DNA from: Botryosphaeria dothidea
Taxonomy: Eukaryota; Ascomycota; Dothideomycetes; Botryosphaeriales; Botryosphaeriaceae
Reading direction: 5' to 3'
Length of the DNA: 64,000 nt
Assembly (NCBI GenBank): GCA_011503125.2
Contig: WWBZ02000016.1
Coordinates: 3,906,001-3,970,000, forward strand
Position numbers and translations under genes: made by a program. This document shows, piece by piece, positions 35,677-48,144 of the stretch; positions within the stretch are counted from its first letter, which is position 1; each line of letters starts with the position of its first letter. The notes beneath the pieces are model-generated. The model saw nothing but the letters and a program-made list of their open reading frames with translations, was not told the origin of the DNA and did no database searches.

Positions 35677-37207
35677 GCATTCCCAGCCAGCGTGAGTGTC
35701 TCCCAACCATATGTGACAAAGTGTCGATTAACACGGTGGGCAGAGTCGGTCTGCATCTGACAGATCATTTTGCGCGGGGCTATCCTGCATGGAGGGCTTT
35801 CCCTTTTTCTTTTCAGCCGTATCGGCACGAATGACAACCTGCCGTTTGTTTCTGCTGTGCCGGCCATAGCCAGATACAAGTTTTTGGGACGTTTGTGGCT
35901 CAGACAGCCGTAAAACGAAAAAAAAAATTTGGGTTCCTTTTGGTTGAGATTGCGTGTATGGGCGATCAGTGGGCGGCGCTGCAGCTTCAAAAAGCAAATG
36001 GTGCGAGCGGCGAAGCTGGAAGACGGTCTTCGCGAAGGTGACGTGATGGCTGTCCCAGGTGATTCGAAATGCATTCCAGGGCGTCGATCTTTCGGGCATT
36101 TTCTTAGTAGTAACCCTGTGGAGAACAGAGGGCTGCGGTGCGGCGCATGTAGGGCACGATTTGCGCAAGGCAGAGAGATAAAGATGAAGCAGATCTATTC
36201 TTGTGTAACACTAAGCGCCTGGTGATCTCCTCAATGGCTCTGAAGCGGAGAGTAAGCCTCATCGGAAAATTAAGAGAGGTGTTGGGTCTAAGAACAAGTT
36301 GGTGGTGCAGCGCAAAAATAGCTAGCGCTGCCCCACCGACTGGTTGATGCACAGCCATGCCAGATGCACTTGGCAACGGCTGCCGTGAGAACCTCCACTC
36401 CCCATCGACGACACTCCTCGCGCCCAACAGCAGCCAACTGACGCCGCCTTCACGCTTGTCACAGGCAGCTGGACACTTCCATGCTCACAATACTGCGCGG
36501 CGGCGCCCGTCTACCGTCGCAATCTTCGCGCCCGGCGTCACCGCGTTTTCGAGCGCTTCATGGCCAGCAGCTGCGCCGCGGCTGGTGCCTTCGATAGCAA
36601 GCATCCAGATCGTCCCAGACGCCATCGGACCCACGATCAACCTCATTCGTGAAGCCACGCCCTTCGCAATCGCATAGACGGCATCTATCAAGGCTGCAGC
36701 CCATCTCGATGCGGCAAAGCAATCTGCGAACGCCATCCGTGCGCCATAGCTGGGCTGATCCTCCACAGCCATGCCTATTCTCTATGCAAGATCGAATGAA
36801 TCTCCGCCGTACCACGCCGCAGCTGGCTGTTCTTGCCCGCCGTAGCAACTATGAGCAGGGCAGGCGCAATCGCAGCAGGAACCCCGCCCTGCGGCGGTAC
36901 TCTCTGTTGCCGTTTGCGGTGTCGCCACGGCGGCGCTGCTGGCAACCCTCTCCACGCCGTTTAGCGCCGCTTCGATGGAGGCTTGGGTGAGTTACCTCTC
37001 TACCAACTTTACTTTTCCTGTATACTCTCTTGCGGCGAGGTTCGCTGCCGCTGTCATGTTAAATATCCGCGCGAAGGATCATGGCTAGGACATCACTCAC
37101 CACTCACCACTCACACTCAAGCCAATCCACAGCATCTTCTCCTCACTACAATACTCTCTACTTCTCAATCAATCAATTTCAATCTACTATTTCCATCTTG
37201 TCCCTCA
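35677..37207. other. Intergenic region between the bZIP-like and SWIM genes
   Basis: About 1.5 kb. An Ala/Arg-rich minus-strand frame at 36485-36772 reads fairly protein-like but has no recognised family and equally long frames oppose it. The last 200 bases contain pyrimidine-rich leader sequence (ACTCACCACTCACCACTCAC-type) ahead of the SWIM gene. Confidence 0.5.
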
Positions 37208-38452
37208 ATGGCTGCAATCGATTTTGTCGCCTCGAGGTCAGGCCTCACGTATGACCTTCACGATTTGCAGGGTTCCCCTGCTTTTGACAATGCAAACACC
37301 GCACTCCGAGGAAACATTCATCTCTCCGTGCAAGGGTGTGAGGGATTCCAACCTTTGATGCGCTTGTTCAATTTTCAGATCCGAGATGAGGGTGGACCTT
37401 ACGCTCTTCAAATCAGTGAAGCCCATCGGCCGCTGTGTCAATGTCAAGATTCCGGAGTTGCATGCAAGGTAATACTCCGTCGACTCTCCCGCTATCCATC
37501 TATTAATTAATTATTGTAGCACATATTCTGGCTCATGGATCAGCTCATGCAAGCTGGCCAAGATCACTTTGGTCCTGTTCCCGAGCCTATCCGTCCACTT
37601 ATCAATGGCTCCGTAGTGCACGTGGATCTTGCTCAACTCATCCGCAATATCGGGCTTCCCTCTCTGGGGACGAACCGAGGATGGAATGTTCGCACACGGG
37701 CGTCTACCGGTGATGGGGATGAGGGTCCTGAGGGCCAGAGAGAAGAACTCAGGAACAGAATCGACGTGCTGAACTCGATCATCACACCAGACCGGAACAT
37801 GCAAACACAATTTCGCCAATTCGAACGCAACTCCGACTCCAACATTTTCGGAACAGTCATCCAGCAGTTCCAGGAGCTCATCCAGGACCACGCTATGAAT
37901 GATCCTGGTTTTGGCCAACGACTGGATCAAATCCTTACACAATCATTCACTGCCACCGCCAAGCTTGTCCGAAAGAAGTTCGATTACCTGGAGACGCTGA
38001 ACAGATTTGATGCTACACGAAGCCCTTTCACCCGAGGCCCAATGTCTGTGGAGGCCTGCGCGGAGGCACTCCGAAGGCATGTTAGAGATATTGCCTCTGT
38101 CATCACGGACCCGGTCAACCGCAGGCCCAATGTGACGTGGGCTGGGATTGGGTTGCTTCTTGACATCCTCTGTGAGGTCCTCGACAGAAATTACAACATG
38201 CACGATCCCAAAGACCAGTCTGCCAATCCTTTGCAGAACAATCTCTGTGTTCAGCTCATCACAAGCACTGCTACACCAAGGTTCATTGTGGAAGACCTAA
38301 ACGACATGACGTCACTTTTCTCGCACCCATTCAGGAGCCATAGGCAGCGGATAAATCTGCTTACGCAGATAATAAAAAGAAGCGGACTGAGCAAAGGATA
38401 CCTGGACAGCTTCGAAAATCTACTACGCCATATCCCCGAGAGACCACTCTAA
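37208..38452 (+). CDS. SWIM zinc-finger protein
   Basis: Two exons (37208-37468 and 37520-38452) encode 397 residues. The motif CQCQDSGVACKH spans the splice junction: Cys-x-Cys-x6-Cys-x-His, which is the SWIM zinc-binding signature, here at about residues 78-89. The N-terminal part before it (GNIHLSVQGCEGF, LFNFQIRDEGGPYALQISEA) is beta-rich. The remainder is mostly helical, and no further domain was recognised. SWIM fingers bind DNA or proteins, and the family is spread among fungal regulators and transposases, but there is no transposase signature here. The intron (GTAATA...TTGTAG) is 51 bases and phase 0. A purine-rich tandem repeat follows just after the stop. Confidence 0.8.
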
Positions 38453-38502
38453 ATGGTTGCGCAATGTTATTTGTGAAGAGTCCTCGGGGAGTGGAGGATG
38501 CT

Positions 38503-38544
38503 GGAGGAGGAGGAGAAGGAGGAGAAGGAGGAGAAGGAGGAGGA
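38503..38544. repeat. Purine-rich tandem repeat
   Basis: A run of GGAGGAGAA-type units, nine bases each, repeated several times just downstream of the SWIM gene stop codon. One strand is all purine, so the tract could adopt triplex structure and is likely to vary in copy number. Confidence 0.85.
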
Positions 38545-39360
38545 CGTTGTTTAGAAACCACGGCTCACTGCCAACACGCCACTCGTTTGGTCTTTATTCC
38601 TTTTGGTTTCATCCTTCTGGCTCGCTATTGATACACTTGTACTTTCATTGCTTAGACGAGTTACCTGGGTTCGAGAGATGGTCGGGTATCGGCGCCATGT
38701 GTGGATTTTTTTTTTTGGTTTCATTTCCCTAGATGTGCTCTGACCATATACATTCATTCGTTCATGAAGTACTTTCTTTGCCGCTGCTCTATGCCTTCTT
38801 GTGACCGGCTTGCTTAATGTCTGATCCCTAGCGGACTGGCTGGACACATGCTACACTTATACATCAAATTTATGCACACTACCCACGGCAACTCTTTTGA
38901 TATTATCGTGAAGATCTTCCAGAAGGGAAACCCTCCGAAGATGTACAGGACTATAACAACATGGTTCAAACGTTCAAACACCGCAGGATGGTATTCGCGA
39001 GAGACTGTAGTATGTGTCATGCCCATGGTTCCCAAACCCCATAGAATGACTTTCGAGTAGGTGTGTGCGCGGGTTTCAATAGAGAAACTCAGGAAACTTT
39101 ACTGATGGTAGGGAACCGAGGTGCATCGACCATCTTGAGGTCTGGCATTGCAATATTGAAACACTTCGTTGATGGATCAAGGGCCTTCGTCGTCCGCACA
39201 AAGGCAGAAACATTCTTGCGTATAGACATGGACCTCTCGAGCCTTAGTACTAGGACTAAGCGAATAACAGGCACGCCACCCAACCTTGAGTAGAGACCAA
39301 AGCGACTGAGCAGATTTCAACGTGATCAATATTATGTCATGGCAAAAAAAAAAGAATGCA

Positions 39361-39441
39361 TGGAGAGTTGAAGCAGTCATCCGGATAACAGGAGTCATCA
39401 ATCTGTCAGACCGTGCGTGTCCGGACACACGCTTCAACGCC
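39361..39441. repeat. Hairpin repeat family, copy
   Basis: Left arm GAGAGTTGAAGCAGTCATCC and right arm TCCGGACACACGCTTCAACG are imperfect reverse complements separated by about 30 bases. The element sits in an intergenic region and has the same length and orientation of arms as the copies at 45107 and 53823. Confidence 0.82.
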
Positions 39442-41530
39442 GTATACATAATGATTAGCTACTCGTGATGTTGCCAAAGCATGCGGGCCATTTCTACGTT
39501 CGTAAGAGAGCTTCGTTGCAGGTGAAAGTCAGCATGAGACTGATGGCTTATTATTGTCTTACCGTGTTCTGTTCGGATGTCGCTCGATGCGCCGACATGT
39601 TCTAACCTGGCCAGCGAGTTACATGAGTTTTCTACTTTTCATCTGATGAACCCAGTATTACCAGACTAGAAAAAAGCAAACTTGCCTTCAAATATGGAGC
39701 ATCCCAGAGCATACAGTCGAAGCCAGACAATGATGATAACCACACTTAGTCCAAGCGAGAAAAAAGAGGGCTCCCTTAGGACTTGAGCAATTTGCATACG
39801 ACGAGAGAAAACTGACTGCCAAAAGATGTAACGAACGTGTTGTTTGGCATCATTTGAAGGGATAGTGGGGGGTTTTGTGTGGCCTCATCTTGATCTTGCC
39901 ACCTGCACCGCGATTGGTTTCACGTTGTACTGCAATACAGGGGTGGAGGCTTCGAGAAGGTCGTAAGCTAGATCTCCTGATGGACGCGAGACATGCTGGC
40001 GTGAGAATCAGCGAGCATGAAGAAGCATTGAGATGGGCGGGACGGGCCGAAGATCTTCGAGATGGCTTGAGATTGGTGGGGCTGGGGGGGGGACGTCGGA
40101 GCTTGAACGGATGAGGTGACGGTCGAACCACCGACAGCACGACATCGCGCGTTGCGTGTTTCTAGTCTTCACGTCAGGGAGCGGAGTCTTTAAGATCCGA
40201 TAGAGGGGGCAAGCCGTTTTCGCCGATAGCGTGAGATATCTCGTGAGGCACTCGTCTCTAGGGCCCATTTTTTCTCCTCAAGCTGCAATAGCAACACGCA
40301 GCCGTGCATTAGCAGCGTGCCGGCCGAATGCTCTCCCGGACGTCGCACAGTGGCATGCCCGAATAAGGCCGGAAGCCACGGTGTCGAAGCGTTCCTGAGA
40401 TGCAAAGGAGACTCTTTACGGGCGTGGGCAACCTGAAATGGGCGAGACGCAGGGCTTATCGCGCAAGGGACGCACAAACATGTCAACAAGCTTACTGCTC
40501 CTGCCATCAAGCATGCTGGGCTGGCCAGAAATGACGGCGGCGGTGCGCAGGAAATGCGGGGTTGGGCAGTTCCAGATTGCAGCGGGTGGGCCGGGTCGAA
40601 GATCTGGTGGCTCGCGCTCTGACTCGCTGCTGCCAGCACCACCGACTACGCCCTTTCGGACCGCTGGCTGCAGACAGGCGCCCGCCGACACATGGCCGAG
40701 CGCGAGTCGGTGCAACCTGGGCTGGGCGGCGAGCAAGTGGCAGCGTGCATAATCTCAGGGAGACAGTGCTTGGGCCAGGTATGCTTTGCACAACACGCGT
40801 CCGGAGCATGCCATGCACAGAGGCCCTGCATGACGTGATGGGGAGGGCGACAGCGTCGGGGGCGGCAGCTGGAGGCGACCACACAAAGACCGTTGGCTGC
40901 GGACGCGAGGCGCCTCACGTGGGCGCTCGCTTGGGGAAGGGATGGTGGCTCCTGGCTGCGACTTCAACGCCTCCGTGTGCAGCAACGAGCGGGGAAGGGG
41001 AGGACTGTTCCTGGTCAAGCACGCATGGCGTGTGGGCGAAGCAGCGAGACGAGCGACGGCGGGTTGAGCTTGCACGTCAGCGGAGCGATAAGCCAATGCG
41101 CGGCCTGGGGGGTGCTGAAAGCGCGGGGAGCACTAGCCCACACCCAGCAGCGATCAGCGGTCCCTAGCCGCGAGTCGTGGCTGCTCCTTCCTGCTCCATT
41201 ATTTACGACGACCTCCTCGCGAGCCCACACTGCATTCCTCCATCGCCCTCTTCTGCTCCAGACCTCCCACGCCGCCCTCTTCCGCATCTGCCGGCTGCCT
41301 TGGTGCTACCCACGACAACAACGCAACAACCACGTCTGCCGCCTCACCCCACCACGCCGTCCTGACGTAATCAGCGCCTGCTGCTGGCAGACACCATCGC
41401 ACACGTCTGCCGCCCGCGCTATACAACCAGCGCCTGCCCCTTGCCGGGCCTGCCAAACCACCGCCTCTCCCACCCGTACACCGTCCGCCAGTCCACGGCA
41501 CACCAGCATTCCACATCCGGGAATCCCGCC

Positions 41531-42469
41531 ATGTCCGACACCAACTCCCCGCCTCGTTCGCCCCCTCCCACCGAGCGCCGTCGCTCGTCCTTCGCCGGCC
41601 AGGCTTTCGCCGACCTGTTCGGTCGCCAGCCCAACGGCCCGAGCCCGAACAGCAATGGCAACTCCAATGCGAATTACCAAGGACCCATAACCTCTGCCGC
41701 TGCACAGGCAAACCGCCGTCGCCTGTCGCTGACCACCCTCGGGCTTTCCGGCTCGCCCAATCAGCCTTCCCCCTTCAACGCCATGAGAAGCCGGGGCGAG
41801 AGCGTGTCGTCGGCTACTTCGGGCTCTTTCAACGAGAGTCCGTTCGACGATGACGACACTTCCAGTTCGAATAGTCCGCCGAATACCGCTGCTACGTCGC
41901 CTTTCGCACGTAGGCTGAGCTTTGGTGCCCGGGCGCTTCGTGACGTGAAGCAGGGAAATGGGAGCGGAAACACGTCTGCCAATGGTAGAGCTCGCCCCAA
42001 TGCTTCTTCCAAGTCTCCTACCCCGTCTACGAACATTACTGCGACCAAGGGTCGAGGTCTGTCCTGCTCGCTGCCCTCCATCCCTTCTGCGTTGCCCTTG
42101 CCGAATGTTACATGTACAGTCCCTTTTCCCGCTGGCTTTGGCATCTCTTCACTGCTTGCTGCTGCGTTCCGCTCGCTAGTAATTGCCTTCCGACGCGAAC
42201 AAAGATTTCCTGTCGATTGAACTTAGTTGCGAGCGTTGGCTAACTGCTGCTTCTCATTTACAGATGGCTTCAACTTTGCTGAGAACATGCGTACCAGAGC
42301 GGAGCGTTCATCCATCTCAGCTGCCAGTCCTGGCCGTGTGTCCCCTCCTATGCACCACCGGGCTAAGAGCATCGCTACTGCCGAGCCCATCCGCGAGGTT
42401 CCCAAGGTTGCCAAGGCTCCTGATGCCTTCCAAGAGCGCATTCTAAAGGGCGACTTCTACATGGACTAG
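41531..42469 (+). CDS. Conserved fungal Ser/Pro-rich protein of unknown function
   Basis: Two exons: 41531 to about 42056 and 42264-42469, about 240 residues. The N-terminus MSDTNSPPRSPPPTERRRSS leads into a low-complexity Ser/Asn/Pro sequence with several RRxS-type kinase sites (RRRLSLTTLG, ARRLSFGARALRD). The second exon is better conserved in look: DGFNFAENMRTRAERSSISA, then PPMHHRAKSIATAE and the C-terminus FQERILKGDFYMD. The acceptor before 42264 (TTTACAG) is firm. The donor could be GTCTGT after 42056 or GTCGAG after 42050; both keep phase and differ by two codons. No enzyme domain was recognised. A regulated, disordered phosphoprotein is the most that can be inferred. Confidence 0.72.
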
Positions 42470-45400
42470 TTGGTCTATGTTCGAATCTCTTGCGGATGAG
42501 GTGAATTCATCGCATGCTCATCAAATCCGAGAAAGAGGATATCGGTACATTCGGACTAGACCACGACATCGACGTTCACGCAGTGCTGTCACACACTGCA
42601 CTCCCCCCTGCCAGGAAAAAAAAAGAAAGGAAAACAACAAAAAGATCGACCACCCGACGACCTTTTGTATCCTCAAGCCCATAGTAAAGGCCATCGACCA
42701 GAGCACTCTAGCCTGCAAATCCCTCTTAGCCTTCGTTGCAGCCTAGTACTCGCTCGTTGGTCTGCTATCGAACGTCGAAGGAAGCATCTCCTGTCTTTGG
42801 ACAGTGACCGTCTTTGCTTTGCGGCTCTCTTGCTGCCTTCCGCATGTTGTTGCTGTCTGGTCCACGAAACTTCACGATTGAGATCGCTATCCCATCACGT
42901 CGGCACCATAACGACTGTCACGACCCTGTTTGATGTTCACGGCGTTTGTTCACGTCCAAGAGAAGCTTGTGCTACTTGGACTGGATGGCAACATTGATGC
43001 CCCACAAGCTTGTCTGGACTCGCCTGTGGGTGTTGGTATGCGGATGGGCTCAACTATGCCTTGTTTTGGCCATCTTGTTTTCGCGGATCCTGTGTCTTTG
43101 CACAAGACACACAATGGCCATTATGACGGTTGGGCTTCTCAAATGGCGTTTTCGTATTCTCTTCTGTAATTGTATCAGTCAGCTTTTCATTGCCGCTATC
43201 GCTGTCGTTGCTTCTTATTGACAAAAGGGCAAAAGGCGTTCCTGTGACTGTCACTCCACAGAGACAGGCAGTATCTGGTAAAATGAAAACGGGAGAACTG
43301 GTGAAAAGCGAAGTTTTGCTGCAACTGTTTGAAAACTACTGTAATCAAACGACAGAGGATTCCGACGGATTATGGATAGTTAGGATTATGGAGTTTTGCT
43401 TGACATGATTTTGAATTCTCTTGCTGAAAGTGTTGGATCATCCGAACTAGCATTCAACCATACCTTGTCTTAACCACCTGTTCGATCGTACTTATGTCAC
43501 AGTGTACATTTGTCATGACCATTCAACGTTGAAGATATCTGGACGCAAACCTTCCATCGAGATAAGTCCCCATCCAAACCAAATTCCTTCCCGTGTCCGG
43601 GGTTCCGTCGCATCTGACAGCTAATTTTAGCCTGTTGGAGTCGAAAGGTTTCCTTTTTCATGTCAGCCGTGTCAGACGTTCGACTGGGCCCGCCAGCATC
43701 CCTGATTTTTGACTTTCCCGTTCAAAAAGGGATGATCCGGGGAGCCTGATCCATAGCTGCTGGGAGTTTAATGTCTCGCCCGGAGTTGAGCTGCATTCGC
43801 CCGCCTTGTGAAGGAGCAGTTTGCGCAGGGCTTCCTGTCTTTATGGGATCACCAGCCAGGTGTCCTCAATGCGTGGAGCAACTCCTTCTCTTCGATTTCT
43901 TGTGACTTCTCACTTGAGCGGATGCCGGTCATCAATCATGGACCTGCGAACTCTGCGTGCCATCGCGGTTGGCTAAGAATGAAACAGATTGTATTGAAAA
44001 GGCGTGGCCATAGTACTTGCGACCATCCACTACGTACTCCATCGAGATCTACATCATCAGCGATTCTTTTTGAGACTTCACACTGATCTAGCCAGCAGAT
44101 TCCCCGAAAGAAAAAAGAGAAAAGAAAATAGAGCCCTGTTGTACCGTCTTTCGTGGCTTTCATTTCGTTCCCACGCCGTCCTCGCCGTCGGAGATGGAGT
44201 CTACCATACACTCGACTGTCCCACGTAAGAAGCCATCAGCAAAGACCGCAAGCCGGACGACCGGAATGGACACGTATACGGCTAATATGCACAACTGCCC
44301 AACAGCTGCACACGAGGAGATAACCTGCCGGGCCGGGCTCCACCCGTAATGCGGACGTTCCCTCCTCTCCCCCCCGTGTCCGAAACGAACAAGATGTGCA
44401 AAGGGCTCCAGCCCCACGTGCATCACTCCTCCGTGTCTTTCACCGCCTCACACCAGCTCCGGTTCTGTTTGTTGGCTGATCACCGAGACGGCTGTGATCG
44501 AGATGTTTCATGGCGAGGCAGAAAGAACAGGGCACCGGATCACAAGGGGAAAACGGGGATTGCGCAATCGACCGAGGTGCTTCGGCATGTGTACGCCATT
44601 CTCCTCAGGCTCGGCTGTCGAGGATCAAGGTGAGAGTCGGGCTTTAGAGGAGGTAGGCGGAGTCGCGATCATCTTTGCCCGGCCCTGCTCGGTGCTCGGG
44701 GTCTGCGAGGCCCCCGTTGTGTAGGTGTCGGGGCAACAGGTCCGGATACAGCAATCGACGCCGCGTAGGGCCGCCCGGGGCGTTTCGGTCGAAGACGAAG
44801 TCCGTCTTCGGAAGAAAAGAAAGTGGAGATGGCGAAGGTTGATACGGGAGAGAAGGTTCGGGGTGTCATTGAGCCGAAGGGGAAGAGGGACGCGTTGTTT
44901 GCTTGCTGGAGCTGCGGCAGAGAATTTCTACGGTCGTTTTTAAGAGTGTGGCTCGTAAGGTAATGTGACACGTGCCTTGGTGGTAGCGAGTTGGAGCAGT
45001 CAGCTGGAGTCGAGATGTTCTGGCTCTTATTGCACGGTTACGTCAATGTGGCTTTTTCGATTCTGAATACACCTCAATTCACCGTTGTAGCAGTTCAAGA
45101 CTTTAATGGGGAGTTGAAGTACTCGTCCGGATCATTTATCACTAGGAACTTAATACACTTGCGTCCGGACACATACTTTAACTCCCAGTATAGGAGGTTA
45201 TGTGTGTGAAAGGTCATTGCCGCCTACCGTCGGCTGCAGCCCCGCTCAGTATAGTATCGACAAAATTTCACGAGAGGTGACCAACATCCAAATTGATTCA
45301 GAGCCATGTATAGGCGACTGATAGTTGTTTGGTTTCGTTTTGTCAAGTCCAGTCATTGCATCTGACCACAATGAGAAGCCCTCCACAGTCCAAGTCTATG

Positions 45401-45975
45401 TAGAAGAACATAGCATCCACATGCATGCACCCATCGAGCTAGATCAATGATAAATGGTAATTCCGACTTGATGACATCAAACCGGATATGACTATTTCAA
45501 ACGATTCTGCCTACATACTCTCTGCTTATCCTCCGCAATGCATCTGCCCATGTACAAAATCAAGCTGACAATGGTATCATACACACGCTGCGTGTCATCC
45601 TTTTACACGAGGTCTTCTGAGTTGTGTGAGAAAAAAGTTTATGCACAAAAATTAAGCATCCGCTTGCTCCAATCCTATATCGTCACCTCATTATTAGTCC
45701 TTTTGCTCGGAAGTTCACCCGCGTCAAGAAGGACGGACAAGTCGTGAAGAGAAAAGCTTCCAAAAAAAAACCCCCGCAGTCGCATGCAAAATCAATAAAC
45801 CCACCCCGTTGGTTCAATGCAGTACCCGTCCCAATGCAACCGCTTCTTTCCTTGCATGACAAACGAATCTGCAAGTGTATGATATCTTGTTGATGTCCAG
45901 CGTCTACCTTACCTTATCTTCGTGTCCCGTTTTCATCCATACATATGTGAAAGGAACCAGTTACACGCATGACTC
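42470..45975. other. Intergenic region with one clear hairpin repeat
   Basis: About 3.5 kb with no recognised gene. It includes the hairpin repeat at 45107-45187 and a possible half copy at about 43527-43551 (GTTGAAGATATCTGGACGCA), whose second arm is not clear. Lower GC content from 45000 onward. Part of the right end is the 3' untranslated region of the Csi2-like gene. Confidence 0.5.
45107..45187. repeat. Hairpin repeat family, best copy
   Basis: Left arm TGGGGAGTTGAAGTACTCGT with CCGGA following, and right arm TCCGGACACATACTTTAACT with CCCA following. These pair over most of about 25 bases, with a 30-base loop containing CACTTGCG. It is the copy with the most complete outer ends. Confidence 0.88.
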
Positions 45976-47284
45976 CTAGAATCGAGAGCCACTTTCACGG
46001 CGGCCACGTCTTGGGGTGTAATGATCCGGACCCGGTCCAGGGAGATCGGTACCATTCTCAAAAAGATCCTCCAGATAAGCGCTTGGAGTGCGGCCTTGCG
46101 GTGGGGCAGTCAGGTTCAGTGTGCTAGTGCTATGTCCGCCGGTGACAGTTCCAGCAACGCTGCTGCGAGCACCCGCAGAAGAGTCATTGCCGCGGCTTCC
46201 CGGAGGTCGCGGATAGTACGCCCCACTGGGATGCCTGTTCTCAAGCGGACTGTGCGGAACATGCGTAGGGCCATCGCGAGAGCTGGGCGGCAGACCTGGG
46301 GACTCTGGTGGCGAGGGGCCGCTGTAATTCTGCGAGTACATCGAACGAGTGCGCGGGTTCCCAAAGGTGTTTGCGGTCGGGCTCAGGGTAGAATTACCAG
46401 CAGCATAGTAGCCAGCGGGGAGATAGGTCGAAGAGCGATTACCAGACAGACTGTAGTGCGAGACACGATTCGGGTTGTCCGCGGTGGGAGAGAAGAAAAG
46501 CGACGACTGGCTGGGAGCGAGGCGCGTCTTCTCCAATGGCGACTTGGGACCACCATGGGGCGATTTGAGGTGATCCAGGGACAGGGTGCTGCCGTGTCCC
46601 ACTGCGTTGTACACTGCACCACCGGGACCATACGTGGAACCGGGACCGCGCATAGTCTTGCTGTCGCTCATACTCTGGGCCAAGGCAGCCTTCTTCACGC
46701 TGCGGTGCAGTGCATATGCGATCATGGCACGCCAGGCCAAGATACAAAAGCCAAGGAAGCCCAAGATTGCGCCAACACAAATGAAGACGGTGCCTTCCGG
46801 GTAGGTCGACTTCTGCATGAATGGCGCACTAGAAAGGTCGGGGACAATCACAGTAGGAATCCCAGCGCCCGCCAGTGTTGGGAGGGAGGAAAGAGAGCGG
46901 ACTGAGCTTGCAGTGTTTCCGAGCGTGGTGGTAGCGGAACTGCGGGTTGTTGAGGACGCCGAGGTCGTTGAAGAGGCATCGTCGGAGGTGGTCGCGGCAG
47001 CGGTGGTGGAGGCGGCGGATCTGCTGGTCGCACTGCTTTCTTCAGACGCTGTGGTGTCACTTGCAGTTGTGGCAAATGCAGTACTTGTCGCCTCGGCGGT
47101 TGTTTCGGCAGCGCTGATCGTGGTAGCGTCGTTATTTCCCGTGGTCGCGGCGGCAGTGGTGGTCGTGTCGTCTTGAGCAGAGACTAGGGTCACCAATGCC
47201 AGGAGCAGGAGAAACGCATAGAGAAAAACCCTGAGACAATGTTAGCAGATTGAGGTCAGGCAGACGACAGGCGACGGACCGCAT
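45976..47284 (-). CDS. Csi2-like single-pass membrane protein with Ser/Thr-rich outer domain
   Basis: Two exons (47280-47284 and 45976-47230) encode 419 residues. The first coding exon is only five bases (ATGCG). Joining it gives a clear signal peptide, MRVFLYAFLLLLALVTLVSA, which is missing from the main frame by itself. Then come about 100 residues rich in Thr, Ser and Ala, probably O-glycosylated, and a membrane segment (VFICVGAILGFLGFCILAW) at about residue 150. The tail is basic next to the membrane and then Ser/Pro/Gly/Tyr-rich with motifs such as GSTLSLDHL, SSLFFSPTAD and NRSSTYLPAGYYAAGN. The latter are typical of fungal proteins annotated CSI2, whose function is poorly known. The 49-base intron has a CTAAC branch point and TCAG acceptor. 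Confidence 0.78.
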
Positions 47285-48144
47285 AGTGGGCGACTGGCCG
47301 TGGGGTGGCCGGAGGTGGTGAGGTCAGGACCGAGGTTGGAGGAGCAGGATCGCCGTTCGCTCAGGAGAGAAGCGAAGGGAAGGGCGTCGGCGCAAACGAG
47401 AGTGGTGTCGAGGGCGTTGGAATGAGACCAAGCGAAGGTCGGTGGCACGCAGGCGCTTGGCTGATGGGAGGGTTGGTTCTGGGTGTGGACGAGAACAAGA
47501 AACAAAGGGAGCGTCGCAATGCGATGCGCAGGGCAGGCGAGCGCCCGCTCGTATTGGCGCTCCTTCGGGTGGCTCAGCGCTGGCTCGCTCGCAGCGGGGT
47601 CGCGGTGGAAGGCGGCGACGACCAGATCCGGGACGGTTTCTTCAGGCTTCGGCACTGCACGAGCAAAGTGCTTTTGATTCCAGTGCACAGGCTCGGAAAG
47701 GGAGGATGCAGCGTCTGGAGATGCGTTGTGGGACGCGACGCCTGCAGGGCCCCAGTCGTACGTCGTACCTTGCCTGCTTCCCGATCAGCAGGGGCCGGTC
47801 GCCCCAGCCGTAAACAGCTAACAATAGACATCCCAGCCCAGAGTAACCGCGCGCTCACCGGCAACCAATTGAATGCCGAGCCGCCTCGGTGCCTGGTTTC
47901 TCCGCTCCCGCCCCAGGTCCGATAACGATAGTGATGATCATCTCTACACTTTTTTTGAGCCGCTGCGAACGACGCACGCCCGCACCGTCAACACGCCTGC
48001 GCCGCCAACACACTCACCCCGCCAATATCATACGCTCGCCCCGCCAACACACCCGTCCCTCCAACACGCTAGCCCGGCCAACGCACCTTCGACGTCCGAC
48101 TCCATTCTCCACGTCCTTGTCCGCGCGTTACCACCACCGTCATC
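47285..48144. promoter_or_regulatory. Divergent promoter between the Csi2-like gene and FCF1
   Basis: 860 bases separate the two start codons. The part nearest FCF1 (47980-48090) holds degenerate repeats of a CGCCAACACAC-type unit in the probable 5' leader. Open frames elsewhere are Arg/Gly-rich and look like chance frames. Confidence 0.6.
47985..48085 (+). repeat. Degenerate CCAACAC repeats in the FCF1 leader
   Basis: Several imperfect copies of CCGCCAACACAC or CTCCAACACGC follow each other just upstream of the FCF1 start codon. The unit is short and irregular. It may be a simple low-complexity leader sequence. Confidence 0.6.

Larger units (their letters stand above)
38453..41530. other. 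Intergenic region with a purine repeat and a hairpin repeat
   Basis: About 3.1 kb. A purine tandem repeat lies at 38503-38544 and a hairpin repeat at 39361-39441, both listed separately. The last 400 bases are pyrimidine-rich and should be the promoter and leader of the gene at 41531. Frames in between have no recognised domain. Confidence 0.5.

Noticed and set aside
36485..36772. Minus-strand frame with Ala-rich, hydrophobic sequence
   Set aside because: Looks fairly protein-like, but a plus-strand frame of equal length overlaps it and no family was recognised.
43527..43615. Possible further hairpin repeat copy
   Set aside because: Only the left arm (GTTGAAGATATCTGGACGCA) is convincing.
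46021..46905. Plus-strand open frame of 294 codons
   Set aside because: Antisense to the Csi2-like gene, which has a signal peptide, membrane segment and family motifs; this frame is Arg/Ala/Gly-rich without any.
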